Positions 49,338-58,443 are shown, numbered from the stretch's first letter. The stretch: 64,000 bases of DNA from Pseudothauera rhizosphaerae (GCF_004801305.1 NZ_SSOD01000004.1:1-64000), one strand, 5' to 3'. Numbers and translations: made by a program. Notes: generated from the sequence alone by a model not told the origin.

Positions 49338-50588
49338 TCAAGCGGTGGCGGCGGCGCGTGCGGTGGAGCCGGCGCAGATCGAAGCCAGCGCCTGCAGGCG
49401 GCGTCCCGGCTCGGCCACATAAGGATTGTCGCGGTCCCAGGCATAGCCGGCCAGTACGGAGCTGATCATGCGGCGGATTTCGGGCTGGGCCTGTTCGTAG
49501 AACACCACGTCCTGGAAGCTGCCGTCGTACCAGCCGTTCACGTAGGCGCGGAAGGTCTCCACGCCTACCATCAGCGGGTCGGCGAAATCGGCCTGCCAGT
49601 CCACCGCTTCGCCGCGGAGCTGGCGGTGCAGCGCGTCGGCGGCGAGCTTGGAGGAGCGCAGGGCGATGGTCACGCCCGAGGAGAACACCGGGTCGAGGAA
49701 CTCCGAGGCGTTGCCGAGCAATGCGTAGCCGGGGCCGTACAGGGAGGTGACGCTGGCCGAATAACCGGTGATGGTGTTGGCCGGAGTGTCCCATTGGGCG
49801 TTCCCGAGCAGGCGGCGCAGGTTGGGGGCACCGTCGCACATATGGCGCAGCGTGTCCATGAGCGCTTCGCCGGGGGCGCCGAATTCCTCGACGCGGCCCA
49901 CCACGCCGATGGAACTGCGGCCGTTGGAGAAGGGGATCAGCCAGTACCAGATGCTGCGAATCTCGGGATGTACGCTGATGAGGATCTTTTCCCGGTCGAA
50001 GGCGGGATCGTCGATGCGGTCCTCGATGTGGGTGAACACCGCCTTGCGCGGCGGCAGCGCCGACGGTTGCTCCAGATCGCACAGGCGGGCCAGCACGCGG
50101 CCGTAGCCGCTGGCATCGAGGACGAAGCGGCAGCCGACGCGGCAGGTCGTGCCGTCGGCCGCGCGGATGTCGAGCACCGGTGTCTCACCGCCGAAATCGG
50201 CAGCGACGACTTCCTGTTCGTAGCGTATCTCCACGCCTTGGCGTTCGGCCTCATCGGCCAGCAGTTTGTCGAAGCGGGCCCGCTGCACCTGGAAGGTGGC
50301 GCCCGGGCCCGGCGAGAACTTGTCGCGGAAATCGAAGTGCGTGCTCGTGTCGCCGCAGGCGAAGGCGGCACCGTTCTTGATCTGGAATCCGGCGGCGCGC
50401 ACGGCGTCCATCATGCCGGCCTCCTCGATGAACTCCAGGCAATGGGCCAGCAGGCTCTCGCCGATGCAGAAGCGCGGAAAGCGTTCGCGTTCGAGCACCA
50501 GCACGTCGTGGCCCTGGCGCTTGAGCAGGGCGGCGGCCACCGCGCCGGAGGGGCCGGCGCCGATCACTACGACTTCACGGGTTTCCAT
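49338..50588 (-). CDS. FAD-dependent oxidoreductase with halogenase motifs
   Basis: A 416-residue flavoprotein. The N-terminal FAD motif GAGPSGAVAA is followed by RFCIGESLL. It also has the two marks of flavin-dependent halogenases: a lysine (K71) in GFQIKNGAAF and a WxWxIP motif (WYWLIP, residues 213-218). Halogenase-like proteins occur in xanthomonadin clusters, whose pigments are brominated. It overlaps the exporter by 14 bases. It could halogenate the aryl head or only reduce or hydroxylate; the sequence favours, but does not prove, halogenation. Confidence 0.72.
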   Translation of the reverse strand: METREVVVIGAGPSGAVAAALLKRQGHDVLVLERERFPRFCIGESLLAHCLEFIEEAGMMDAVRAAGFQIKNGAAFACGDTSTHFDFRDKFSPGPGATFQVQRARFDKLLADEAERQGVEIRYEQEVVAADFGGETPVLDIRAADGTTCRVGCRFVLDASGYGRVLARLCDLEQPSALPPRKAVFTHIEDRIDDPAFDREKILISVHPEIRSIWYWLIPFSNGRSSIGVVGRVEEFGAPGEALMDTLRHMCDGAPNLRRLLGNAQWDTPANTITGYSASVTSLYGPGYALLGNASEFLDPVFSSGVTIALRSSKLAADALHRQLRGEAVDWQADFADPLMVGVETFRAYVNGWYDGSFQDVVFYEQAQPEIRRMISSVLAGYAWDRDNPYVAEPGRRLQALASICAGSTARAAATA

Positions 50589-52974
50589 GGATGTAAGGCC
50601 TTTCTATGCAGGTTGTTCTTGTGACCAGGGAGGAATCCGGTGCCGTTCGCGCAGGCATCCAGGCCGCGAACAGCACCGAGAATAGGACGCCCACGGCGAC
50701 GGCGAGGCCGAAGCTGGCGATGGCCGGGGTGGCGCTGGCGGCCAGCAGGCCGAAGGACAGCAGCGTGGTGACCGCGCCCAGGCCGATGCCGATGAGGCAG
50801 GCGGGCGCGCCGCCCACGCCTTCGTACATGAAGATGGCGTAATCCACGCCCAGGGCAGAGACCAGCAGCAGCCCGAACAAGGCGAACAGGGTGACCGGCT
50901 GGCCGGCATAGCCCAATACGGCCAGCGTGCACAGCGTGGCGGCGAGCGGCACGGCGAGAATGCGCCACACTGCGGCACGGCCCAGCATCTGCCACAGCAA
51001 CAGCGTGGCCACGGCGTAGGAGGCGAGCTTGAGCTCGGCGGCTTCGAGCCGGGTGGCACCGAACAGGACGTTGAGCTCGCCGCTGCGGTCCACCAGTTCG
51101 ACGCCGGGCAGGCCGTCCGCGAGCGCGGCCAGGCCGTCGGCGGAGGCCAGCCCCTGCAGCGTGACCAGGCCGACCGCCTGGCCGTCGATCTGCCCCAGCC
51201 ACAGGGAACGCCAGCGTTCGGCCAGCGGCGAATCCAGCACCTGGGGCAGCGGGAGCACGGGCAGCGCCGCCAGCGCCCGCAGTTCGGCCTGCAGCGCGGC
51301 CGGCGGCACACCGACCGCGGCGAGGGGTTGCCAGACTGCAGGGGTGTCGGCCAGCGCGGCCAGGTGTGTACGCAGCCGGGTCTGCGTCTCGGCTGGTGCA
51401 GCGGCCTGGCTCAGGGCGTCGTAGCCGCGCAGCCGGCCCTGGGCCACCAGCGGGTCCAGGCGCGCGGCGAGTTCCGCCTGGCGGCGCAGCAGGGCGTCGG
51501 CGTCGGGGGCGCGTACGAGGAAGAACTGGCTGGTGGGCATGATGCCGGTGATGGTGCCGATGGCCTGCGCGTCGTCCACGAGCGCGGGCGGCACGCCCAG
51601 CCACTGGCGCATGTCGTCGTGCAGGTTCAGGCGCGCGATGCCGGCGGCACACAGCGCCGCGGCCACCAGCGCGAGAGCGAGGCGCTGCGGCCAGGCCAGG
51701 CGGCGTGTCCGCTCGACGGTAGCGAGCAGGCGGGCCGCCCCCTGCGCCAAGCCCGGCCAGGGCTGCGGCCGCCAGCGGCCGAACAGGGCGGGCAGCAGCA
51801 ACAGGGTGCAGGCGTAGGCGGCAGCGAGGCCGGCGGCCGAGAAGACGGCGGTCTGCGTGAGGGCCGGGAAGGGTGTGAAGAGCAGCGCGAGATAGCCCAC
51901 CAGCGTCGTGGCGAGGCTGATCGTCAGCCCCGGGCGCACCTGGCGCATGGCGCTCCAGGCCTGCCAGTCGGGCAGTCCGTAGGCTTTGCCCAGCCAGTGC
52001 ATGGGGAAGTCGATGGCGATGCCGAGCAGGCTCGCACCGGTGACCAGGGTGAAGACGTGGATGTGGCCGAAGACCGCCACGCACGCGGCGGTGCCGGCGG
52101 CAAGGCCGGCACCCACCGGCAGGAAGGCCACCAGCGTGCGCGGGCGCCGCAGCGCGAGCAGCAGCACCAGTACGGTGCCGGCGAGGGACAGCGCGCCGAT
52201 GCGCGTGCTTTCGAGTCTGGCCTGGGTGCTGCCGGCCGCGGCATAGAGGGCGCCGGCGGCGGCGAGCAGACGGCCGCCGTCCCCTGTCACCGCGGCGCGC
52301 GCCGCATCCACGGCGGCGGCCACGCGCGCACTGGCCTGATGGTCGAAGCCGTCGCCCCGCGCCTGGGCGACGATGAGCACCCAGTGGCGGCCGTCGCCGT
52401 CGGCCTGCAGGGTGTTGCTGGCGAGGTCCACCCGCAGCGCGCCGGTGGGCTGCAGGGCGTGTTCGATGCGCCCGCCCAGGCCGAGGAAGTCGTCCTGCAG
52501 CGGCAGGATGCCGGCGCTGGCGAACGGATCGACCAGTTCGGCCGCGCGCTGCGCCGCGTAGACGGCCGGGTCGCCGGCCAGGCGCGCACGCTCGGGCGCG
52601 GGCAGCATGGCCAGGCGTGCCGCCAGCAACTGGGCGCGCAGGGCGGGGACGTCGACGCCGATCTCCAGTTGCACGCCGGTGAATTCGCCGCTCCCTTCGA
52701 GTTGCCCGGCTGCGGTGCGGGCGAGCGCCACCGCGCGCTGGCGTTCCTCATGGCCCACCAGCACCACCAGCCGCTGGGCCAGCGGTGCGTCCACGCGTTG
52801 CTGTGCCCGGCGGCGCAGGTCGTCCTGGGCGGTCTGCGGCGCCAATTCGAGCAGATCGGACGACACCGGCCAGCCGTCGCGGCATTGCCACGCCAGCAGC
52901 GCCAGCAGTGCGGCCAGCGCGATCCAGGCGCAGTACTGCAGGCGCCGTTCAGTCGGTGTAGGCGCGCTGTTCAT
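50575..52974 (-). CDS. MMPL/RND-family exporter (ApeM-type)
   Basis: A 799-residue inner-membrane transporter with the two-fold RND layout: one helix, a large periplasmic loop, then about five helices, repeated. Typical segments are FTLVTGASLLGIAIDFPMHWLGKAYG and, in the second half, VSALGVDYAIFMYEGVG, each with the conserved acidic/aromatic pattern of MMPL proteins. In aryl-polyene clusters such a protein is thought to extract the lipid-linked pigment. It overlaps its neighbours on both sides. Confidence 0.85.
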   Translation of the reverse strand: MNSAPTPTERRLQYCAWIALAALLALLAWQCRDGWPVSSDLLELAPQTAQDDLRRRAQQRVDAPLAQRLVVLVGHEERQRAVALARTAAGQLEGSGEFTGVQLEIGVDVPALRAQLLAARLAMLPAPERARLAGDPAVYAAQRAAELVDPFASAGILPLQDDFLGLGGRIEHALQPTGALRVDLASNTLQADGDGRHWVLIVAQARGDGFDHQASARVAAAVDAARAAVTGDGGRLLAAAGALYAAAGSTQARLESTRIGALSLAGTVLVLLLALRRPRTLVAFLPVGAGLAAGTAACVAVFGHIHVFTLVTGASLLGIAIDFPMHWLGKAYGLPDWQAWSAMRQVRPGLTISLATTLVGYLALLFTPFPALTQTAVFSAAGLAAAYACTLLLLPALFGRWRPQPWPGLAQGAARLLATVERTRRLAWPQRLALALVAAALCAAGIARLNLHDDMRQWLGVPPALVDDAQAIGTITGIMPTSQFFLVRAPDADALLRRQAELAARLDPLVAQGRLRGYDALSQAAAPAETQTRLRTHLAALADTPAVWQPLAAVGVPPAALQAELRALAALPVLPLPQVLDSPLAERWRSLWLGQIDGQAVGLVTLQGLASADGLAALADGLPGVELVDRSGELNVLFGATRLEAAELKLASYAVATLLLWQMLGRAAVWRILAVPLAATLCTLAVLGYAGQPVTLFALFGLLLVSALGVDYAIFMYEGVGGAPACLIGIGLGAVTTLLSFGLLAASATPAIASFGLAVAVGVLFSVLFAAWMPARTAPDSSLVTRTTCIERPYIHGNP

Positions 52975-53545
52975 CGTCGCTGAGGGTGTCGTCGGCGCGG
53001 GCGCCTTCCATGCGCAGCACGGTGCGGTCGCCCTGGGTTTCGCGCAGTTCGATCCGCTGCACCAGGGCGCCGCCGCGGATTTCGATGTCGGTGAAGATCT
53101 GGCGCAGGATGGCCGAACTGGGGGTCATCACCATGCGCCAGTCGGCGGCGCTGCCTTCGAGGCGGAGGTCGAAGCTCTCCCCCAGCCCTTGCGTGTCGCC
53201 GGCCAGCAGGGCGAGGAAGAGGCCGTTGTCGCGGCTGCCGGCGTCTGCCGCCTGCCAGCTTCCGTCGGGCAGGCGGCGCGCGACCCCCTGCGGGGTGATG
53301 CGCAGGGTGTGGGCGAGGGGGGACTGCAATTGCCACAGCAGGCCGCGCCCGGCCACCAGCACGAACTCGCCGCGGGACACCAGCGGCTGGGGCAGGGCGC
53401 GCAGGTGCTTCTCCTGCACGAAGCTGCCGCGCACCACAGGCGCCGCGCCCAGTTGGGTGCGCAACTGGGCCAGGTCGAAGGCCCAGCCGGCGGCCGGCAG
53501 CAGGGCCGTCGCCAGCAGCGCGGCGCGCAGCAGGGGGCGCCTCAT
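52949..53545 (-). CDS. LolA-like outer membrane lipoprotein carrier (ApeL-type)
   Basis: A 198-residue periplasmic protein with a signal peptide ending near AAGWA. The mature domain has the LolA pattern: RGSFVQEKHLRALPQPLVS, then GEFVLVAGRGLLWQLQSP. It is a cluster-specific paralogue rather than housekeeping LolA, to judge by its place between a thioesterase and the MMPL exporter. It may ferry the pigment-lipid across the periplasm. Confidence 0.82.
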   Translation of the reverse strand: MRRPLLRAALLATALLPAAGWAFDLAQLRTQLGAAPVVRGSFVQEKHLRALPQPLVSRGEFVLVAGRGLLWQLQSPLAHTLRITPQGVARRLPDGSWQAADAGSRDNGLFLALLAGDTQGLGESFDLRLEGSAADWRMVMTPSSAILRQIFTDIEIRGGALVQRIELRETQGDRTVLRMEGARADDTLSDDEQRAYTD

Positions 53546-53985
53546 CGCAGCGCCCCGAGTTCCGCGAGCCGGCGCTCGATGGCTATGCGCATGGCGGGGG
53601 GCGAGACGAGCTGCATCTCGCGGGTGGCGATGTCCACCGCCACCTGCACCGTGCTGGCGCGGGTCAGGCGCGTGCCGCTGGCGGCGTCGGTGATCAGGTA
53701 GTGGATCTTCAGGCGGCTTTCCCATTCCACCAGTTCGGCGCGCACCGTGAGATGCTGGCCGAACACGGCCGGCTGCACGTAGCGCAACTGCATGTCGATC
53801 ACGGGCCAAGCGTAGCCGGAGGCCAGCATGGCCGGATAGTCGTGTCCCAGTTCGGCCAGCAGCGCGCAGCGTGCCTGTTCCAGGTACTTGACGTAGTGGC
53901 CGTGCCAGACCACCTGCATCATGTCCACGTCGAAGAAGGGCACTTCGACGGCGATCTGCACGCTATGGACGCCGCGGCTGCGCAT
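53542..53985 (-). CDS. Acyl-CoA/ACP thioesterase, 4HBT family (ApeK-type)
   Basis: A 147-residue hotdog thioesterase with the active-site stretch DVDMMQVVWHGHYVKYLE (Asp21), typical of the YbgC/FadM group. It may release or edit acyl chains during polyene assembly. The ATG follows GGAGAGACG and lies inside the end of the acyltransferase gene. Confidence 0.82.
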   Translation of the reverse strand: MRSRGVHSVQIAVEVPFFDVDMMQVVWHGHYVKYLEQARCALLAELGHDYPAMLASGYAWPVIDMQLRYVQPAVFGQHLTVRAELVEWESRLKIHYLITDAASGTRLTRASTVQVAVDIATREMQLVSPPAMRIAIERRLAELGALR

Positions 53986-54919
53986 CGTCTCTCCAGAAAG
54001 GGTAGAAGTTGAACCATTGCAGCGGCGCGCCGGCGCAGGCCTGCGCCAGCCGGTCCGCATAGGCCTGGGCCCAGCGCGCGACCTCGCGCTCGCGGGTGCT
54101 GCGGGTCCAGCGCACGCCATCGGTCAGGCGCGCCAGTTCGATGCGGTAGCGTCCGTCCTGGCGGGTGCAGGTCAGCAGGTTGACCGGGCAGCCCAGCAAC
54201 CCCGCCAGCAGCCACGGGCCCTGGGGCAGCGGCGCGCGGGCGCCGAGGAAATCCACGTCCACCGTGCGCTCGCCCGTCAGCGGCACGCGGTCGCCGGCGA
54301 TGGCGATCCATTCGCCGCGGGCCTGCGCCTGCGCCAGTTCCAGCATGCGCGCTGCGTCCAGTTCGCTGACTTCGATGAGGCGCAGGTGCTCGGCGCCGGC
54401 CTCGCCGAGCAGGCGGTTGAAGGCCTGGGCGTGCTTGTTGTGTACGAGGACGTTGAGCGTGAGCTTCTGTTCGCGCTCGGCCAGCGCCCGGCAGATTTCG
54501 ATGTTGCCCAGGTGCGCGCCGACCAGAAGCTGGCCTGCGCCGCCGGCCATCTGGCGGTGCACGTCGTCGGGGTCGACGAGGTCCACGTCCGTCAGCCGGA
54601 TGCGGCCCTGCCAGGCGTCGAGCTTGTCGAGCAGGGCGGCGGCGAAGGCCAGGTACTGGCGGTAGACCGGCGCGCGGCGCGGCAGGGCGGCCTGCGGATA
54701 GGCCGCTGCCAGCCGCGCCTGGTAGCGCGCGATGCTGAGGCGCGCGCGCCGGCCGGTGAGGTAGAAGTACAGCACCACCAGCCACACCACCGGCGCCACG
54801 GCGCGCCGGCCGAGGTGGCGCGCGGCCCAGGCGGTAAGGCGCATCAGCAGCGGGCTGCCACGCTCGCGCTGGTCGGCCCAGTGGGTCGAATCGGAGGCGG
54901 AAACCATGCCGGGCTTCAT
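53963..54919 (-). CDS. LpxL/HtrB-like acyltransferase
   Basis: A 318-residue member of the lysophospholipid/lipid A acyltransferase family with one N-terminal membrane helix (VVWLVVLYFYLTG) and the catalytic motif HLGNIE (H136-x4-E141). It probably acylates the glycolipid part of the polyene. In some aryl-polyene clusters this domain is fused to a glycosyltransferase (ApeJ); here the two are separate genes overlapping by ATGA. Confidence 0.82.
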   Translation of the reverse strand: MKPGMVSASDSTHWADQRERGSPLLMRLTAWAARHLGRRAVAPVVWLVVLYFYLTGRRARLSIARYQARLAAAYPQAALPRRAPVYRQYLAFAAALLDKLDAWQGRIRLTDVDLVDPDDVHRQMAGGAGQLLVGAHLGNIEICRALAEREQKLTLNVLVHNKHAQAFNRLLGEAGAEHLRLIEVSELDAARMLELAQAQARGEWIAIAGDRVPLTGERTVDVDFLGARAPLPQGPWLLAGLLGCPVNLLTCTRQDGRYRIELARLTDGVRWTRSTREREVARWAQAYADRLAQACAGAPLQWFNFYPFWRDDAQPRRP

Positions 54920-55668
54920 GTTGGTCTCCCTCCAAGGCGTCTCACCAGCAGCCGGGGCGAGCGCAGCAGCATGCCGAAGAACAGACGCGCGTGCATGCGG
55001 CTGATGAGCAGGTTGTCCGCCAGGCCGCGGAAATGGGAGATGCCGCCTTCCGGGTAGCGCACCTGCGTGGGCAGCCAGCGCATGGGCACGCCGGCCCAGT
55101 GCAGGCGCACCAGCACGGCGATGTCGAAGTCCATGCGCGCGCCGCAGCCGGGCAGCACCGGCAGCACGCGGGCGAGGGGGTAGACGCGGAAGCCGCACAT
55201 GGCGTCGGGGATGTCCCGCGACAGGGTGTTGATCCACACCCATACGCGGGTCAGCCAGCGCCCGTACAGGCGCGCGCGCGGCACGTCGGCACCGTACACC
55301 GGCAGGCCGCCGATCAGCGCATCGGGATGGGCGCGGGAGGTCTGCAGCAGGCGCAGGGCGTCGGCCAGATCGTGCTGGCCGTCGGCGTCCACCTGCAACG
55401 CGTGGGTGTAGCCGGCCTGGGCGGCTGCGCGCAGGCCGTCCCGCACCGCGGCGCCCTTGCCGCCGTTGACGGCGCGGCGCACCAGGGTCACGCCGGGACC
55501 GGCGAGGGTGTCGAGCACGGCGGCGCAATCGGCGCGGGAGCCGTCGTCCACCAGCACGCAGGGCAGTTCCAGGGCGGCGAGCGCCGCCACCACCGCGCCC
55601 ACCGTGGCGCCGTGGTTGTACACCGGGATGACCGCGCAGGGCCTATGGGGCGGCGTGTTCATGGGCAT
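54916..55668 (-). CDS. Family 2 glycosyltransferase
   Basis: A 250-residue GT-A fold transferase with VIPVYNHGATVGAVVAAL, CVLVDDGSRAD and the metal-binding DADGQHD region, close to dolichyl-phosphate-mannose synthase-like proteins. It should attach a sugar in the lipid anchor of the polyene. The start is the GTG/ATG pair at 55668/55662; the gene overlaps the adenylation enzyme by 26 bases. Confidence 0.82.
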   Translation of the reverse strand: MPMNTPPHRPCAVIPVYNHGATVGAVVAALAALELPCVLVDDGSRADCAAVLDTLAGPGVTLVRRAVNGGKGAAVRDGLRAAAQAGYTHALQVDADGQHDLADALRLLQTSRAHPDALIGGLPVYGADVPRARLYGRWLTRVWVWINTLSRDIPDAMCGFRVYPLARVLPVLPGCGARMDFDIAVLVRLHWAGVPMRWLPTQVRYPEGGISHFRGLADNLLISRMHARLFFGMLLRSPRLLVRRLGGRPT

Positions 55669-57352
55669 GCACGATGCGGCCGGAGGAGCAGGGCTCGTCG
55701 GCCAGGCGATAGACGAAGCTGAGCTTGGCGCGCGCGGCGTCCCAGCGCAGGGTCAGGGTGGCGCGGTCGCCGGGGCGCATCAGGCGCTGGAACTTGAGGT
55801 TCTCGATGCCCCCGACGCGCAGTTCGGGGCGGATGTGGGCGCGCGCCACCTGCAGCGCCCAGCCGATCTGGGCCACGCCCGGCACCACGGGGGTGGCGGG
55901 GAAATGGCCGGAGAAGAACGCCAGGTCGGGCGGCACTTCGAATGCGGTCTGCCAACTGCCGTCTTCGAGCGCCACCGGCGCTTCGAACTGCGGCTGGCGC
56001 GGCCGCGGGCCGGCGAGCGCGGCGAACTGCTGCTGGTTGAGCTTGCCTTGCGCGTTCCACGGAATCTGGCGCAGCAGCCGCCACACGCGCGGAATGGCGA
56101 GGGGTTCGACGCGGCCGGCCAGATGCCTGCGCAGCGCGCCGATGAGCGCACGCCGGCCGCCGTTGCGCAGGGCGTGCAGGCCGCCGGCGGACAGGCCGAG
56201 CAGGGCGGCGAGGCGCGGCGTGCCAGCGCTCAGGCCCACGCGCGCCTCGGCCACGTAGGGATGCGCTTCCAGCGCGGCTTCCACGGTGGGCAGGCCGATG
56301 CGTTTTTCCTCCAGCTTGACCACGCGGTCCAGTCGCCCCAGCAGATGCAGGCCCTGCGGGCCCAGTTCGGCGGCATCGGCGGTCTGTTCGCGCGCGCCGG
56401 CGGTCCATGGCGAGGCCACCCACAGGGCGCCGGCCGCGTCCGTGCCGGCTTCGACGCCGTCGAACAACTGCCAGGCGCCGGCGCCCTGGCGCGTCGCCAC
56501 GATGCCGGTCTCGGTGCTGCCGTAGATCTCGGTGGGACGGCAGCCGCAGGCCGAGGCGATGTGGTCGGAGATGGCGGCGGGCAGGGGGCTGCCCGCCGTG
56601 TAGAGGGCGCGCAGCCGGCCGCACAGGCCGGCCCAGTCGATGCGCTCGCCGACGCGGCGCAGCAGCGCCGGGCTGGCGATCCACACGAAGCGCTCGTGGG
56701 CCAGGCTGGTGCGTTCCAGTTCTTCGGGGTAGTGGCGCTGGCGGCGGTCGATGGCGTGGCCGGCGCACAGGGGCCACAGCACGCGGAACGGCAGGCCGAA
56801 CATATGGTGCGCGCCCACGCTGCCCAGTACGCACAGGGCTTCGTCGGCGGGCCAGCGTGTTGCGAGCGTGCGCACTTCGCTGGCGAGCTGTTGCCAGCTC
56901 TTGCGGATCTGCTTGGGCCGGCCGCTCGAACCTGAGGTATAGAGCACGAGCCCCGCGGCCGCCTCGTCCAGCATGCCGGCGGCCAGCGGCGGCGCATCCA
57001 TCAATGCCTGCGGCGCGTGGGTGCGGCCGGCGGGCAGGGGCAGGTCGGTGTCGGTCAGCCACAGGTCCACGTCGGCATCGACGAGGGCGCAGGTGGGCGG
57101 GAGCACGTCGTTGGGAATCACCGCGACCACGCCGGCGCGCCAGCACGCCAGCAGTGCCGCGGCCAGTTCGGCGGCGTCGTCGAACCACAGCGCGGCACGC
57201 CGGGCGCCACGCGCCGCCAGGCCGCCGGCCAGGCCCAGGCTGCGGGCAACGAAGGCGGCATGGTCGAGCGCCGGGTCGCAGGCGACCGGGCGTTCGGCCG
57301 AAGGGGTGCGCAGCAGTTCGGTGGGGTCGATCCAGAGGGCGGGATGGGGCAT
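55643..57352 (-). CDS. Aryl-acid adenylation enzyme fused to a hotdog dehydratase domain (ApeH-ApeI fusion)
   Basis: A 569-residue fusion. Residues 1-450 are an adenylate-forming enzyme (P-loop LYTSGSSGRPKQIRKS, about 137-152; IYGSTETG; C-terminal lysine K437 in NAQGKLN), expected to load the aromatic starter, probably 4-hydroxybenzoate, onto an ACP. Residues 455-569 are a FabZ-like hotdog with GHFPATPVVPGV (His483). The Glu that follows PGV in FabZ is missing (GVAQIGW). E. coli has separate ApeH and ApeI proteins for these two roles. Confidence 0.82.
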   Translation of the reverse strand: MPHPALWIDPTELLRTPSAERPVACDPALDHAAFVARSLGLAGGLAARGARRAALWFDDAAELAAALLACWRAGVVAVIPNDVLPPTCALVDADVDLWLTDTDLPLPAGRTHAPQALMDAPPLAAGMLDEAAAGLVLYTSGSSGRPKQIRKSWQQLASEVRTLATRWPADEALCVLGSVGAHHMFGLPFRVLWPLCAGHAIDRRQRHYPEELERTSLAHERFVWIASPALLRRVGERIDWAGLCGRLRALYTAGSPLPAAISDHIASACGCRPTEIYGSTETGIVATRQGAGAWQLFDGVEAGTDAAGALWVASPWTAGAREQTADAAELGPQGLHLLGRLDRVVKLEEKRIGLPTVEAALEAHPYVAEARVGLSAGTPRLAALLGLSAGGLHALRNGGRRALIGALRRHLAGRVEPLAIPRVWRLLRQIPWNAQGKLNQQQFAALAGPRPRQPQFEAPVALEDGSWQTAFEVPPDLAFFSGHFPATPVVPGVAQIGWALQVARAHIRPELRVGGIENLKFQRLMRPGDRATLTLRWDAARAKLSFVYRLADEPCSSGRIVHAHEHAAP

Positions 57353-57366
57353 CGGGGATATTGCGG

Positions 57367-57915
57367 TCAGGCGCGCGCGGCAGCCGGGCGCAGCAGCCAT
57401 TCGCCGCCCAGCAGCAGGCCCATCAGGGCGTAGCTGGCGGCGCCGTTGTACCAGGTCCAGGCGCTCCAGGAACCCCACAGCGCGAGCGCGGCGGCGATGC
57501 CGCCATTGACGAGGAAGAAGCCGCACCACACCTCGGTGACGCGGCGCGTGTAGCGCACGCCGGCTTCCGGCAGGTCGGGGTGGCGCAGGCGGGCGAGGCG
57601 TTCGATGACGGGGCGGCCGTGCATCAGGCTGGCGCCGAACACGGCGAGCAGCAGGGCATTGACCATGACCGGATACCAGCGCAGCGCAGCCTGGGTGTCG
57701 GCCAGCGCGATGGCGGTGCAGAAGGCCAGCGCCAGGCCGGGCAGCCAGCGGCCGCCGAACTGGCCGGCCTCCGGGCGGCACAGGGCGCGCGTCAGCCACA
57801 GCGCGGCGGCGGCAGCGGCCAGCCAGCCCGGACGCACGTGCTCGAGGCTGAAATACACCGCGAACGGGTAGGCCACGCCCAGCAATGCGAGCGCCGCGCC
57901 CAGCGCGCGCTTCAT
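57367..57915 (-). CDS. COG4648-type membrane protein of aryl polyene clusters
   Basis: A 182-residue inner-membrane protein with five or six hydrophobic segments (ALGAALALLGVAYPFAVYF, GLALAFCTAIALAD, ALLLAVFGASL, GFFLVNGGIAAALAL, ALMGLLLGGEWLL). It lies between the ACP genes and the adenylation gene, a place where aryl-polyene clusters carry a small membrane protein. The role is unknown. I use the ATG at 57915, overlapping the ACP stop. Confidence 0.7.
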   Translation of the reverse strand: MKRALGAALALLGVAYPFAVYFSLEHVRPGWLAAAAAALWLTRALCRPEAGQFGGRWLPGLALAFCTAIALADTQAALRWYPVMVNALLLAVFGASLMHGRPVIERLARLRHPDLPEAGVRYTRRVTEVWCGFFLVNGGIAAALALWGSWSAWTWYNGAASYALMGLLLGGEWLLRPAAARA

Positions 57916-58166
57916 GGGGCGGAGCCGATCTTCTGCCACACGGCGTCCACGACGTCCTGCACGGTGCGTACCGCGCGGAAATCGTCGGCCGCCAGCTTGT
58001 GGCCGGTCTCGCGCTTGATGTGATCGATCAGGTCGATGGCGTCGATGCTGTCGATTTCCAGATCGGTGTAGAGATTGGCCGCGGGCGTGATGCGCTCGGG
58101 CTCCAGTTCGAAGAGTTCGATCAGCGCATCGCGCAACACGGCGAAAACGTCATCCCGGGTCTGCAT
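57912..58166 (-). CDS. apeF: Acyl carrier protein (ApeF-type)
   Basis: An 84-residue acyl carrier protein with the phosphopantetheine serine Ser40 in LEIDSIDAIDLI. The ATG at 58166 has GGGGAG about eight bases upstream; an earlier in-frame start at 58193 runs into the neighbouring gene. One of two ACPs in the operon. Confidence 0.88.
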   Translation of the reverse strand: MQTRDDVFAVLRDALIELFELEPERITPAANLYTDLEIDSIDAIDLIDHIKRETGHKLAADDFRAVRTVQDVVDAVWQKIGSAP

Positions 58167-58182
58167 GAGGGACTCCCCTGTG

Positions 58183-58443
58183 TCAGGCGGCACGCTGGGC
58201 GGCCACGAATTTGCTCAGGTTGGCGACCGTGGCGAAGTGGTCGCGCATGTTGCGGGTCTCCGGGTCGATGACCACGCCGTACTTCTTCTGCAGCGCCAGG
58301 CCGAGTTCCAGCGCGTCGACGGAGTCCAGGCCGAGGCCGTCGCCGAACAGGTTGGCATCGTTGTCGATGTCTTGCGGTGCAATGTCTTCCAGCCCCAGCG
58401 ACTCGATGATCAGGGCTTTGATTTCGTTTTCCAGTGCGGTCAT
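58183..58443 (-). CDS. apeE: Acyl carrier protein (ApeE-type)
   Basis: An 86-residue acyl carrier protein with Ser41 in GLGLDSVDALELGLALQ. It overlaps the acyltransferase gene by ATGA. The two ACPs differ clearly in sequence, so they probably carry different intermediates. Confidence 0.88.
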   Translation of the reverse strand: MTALENEIKALIIESLGLEDIAPQDIDNDANLFGDGLGLDSVDALELGLALQKKYGVVIDPETRNMRDHFATVANLSKFVAAQRAA

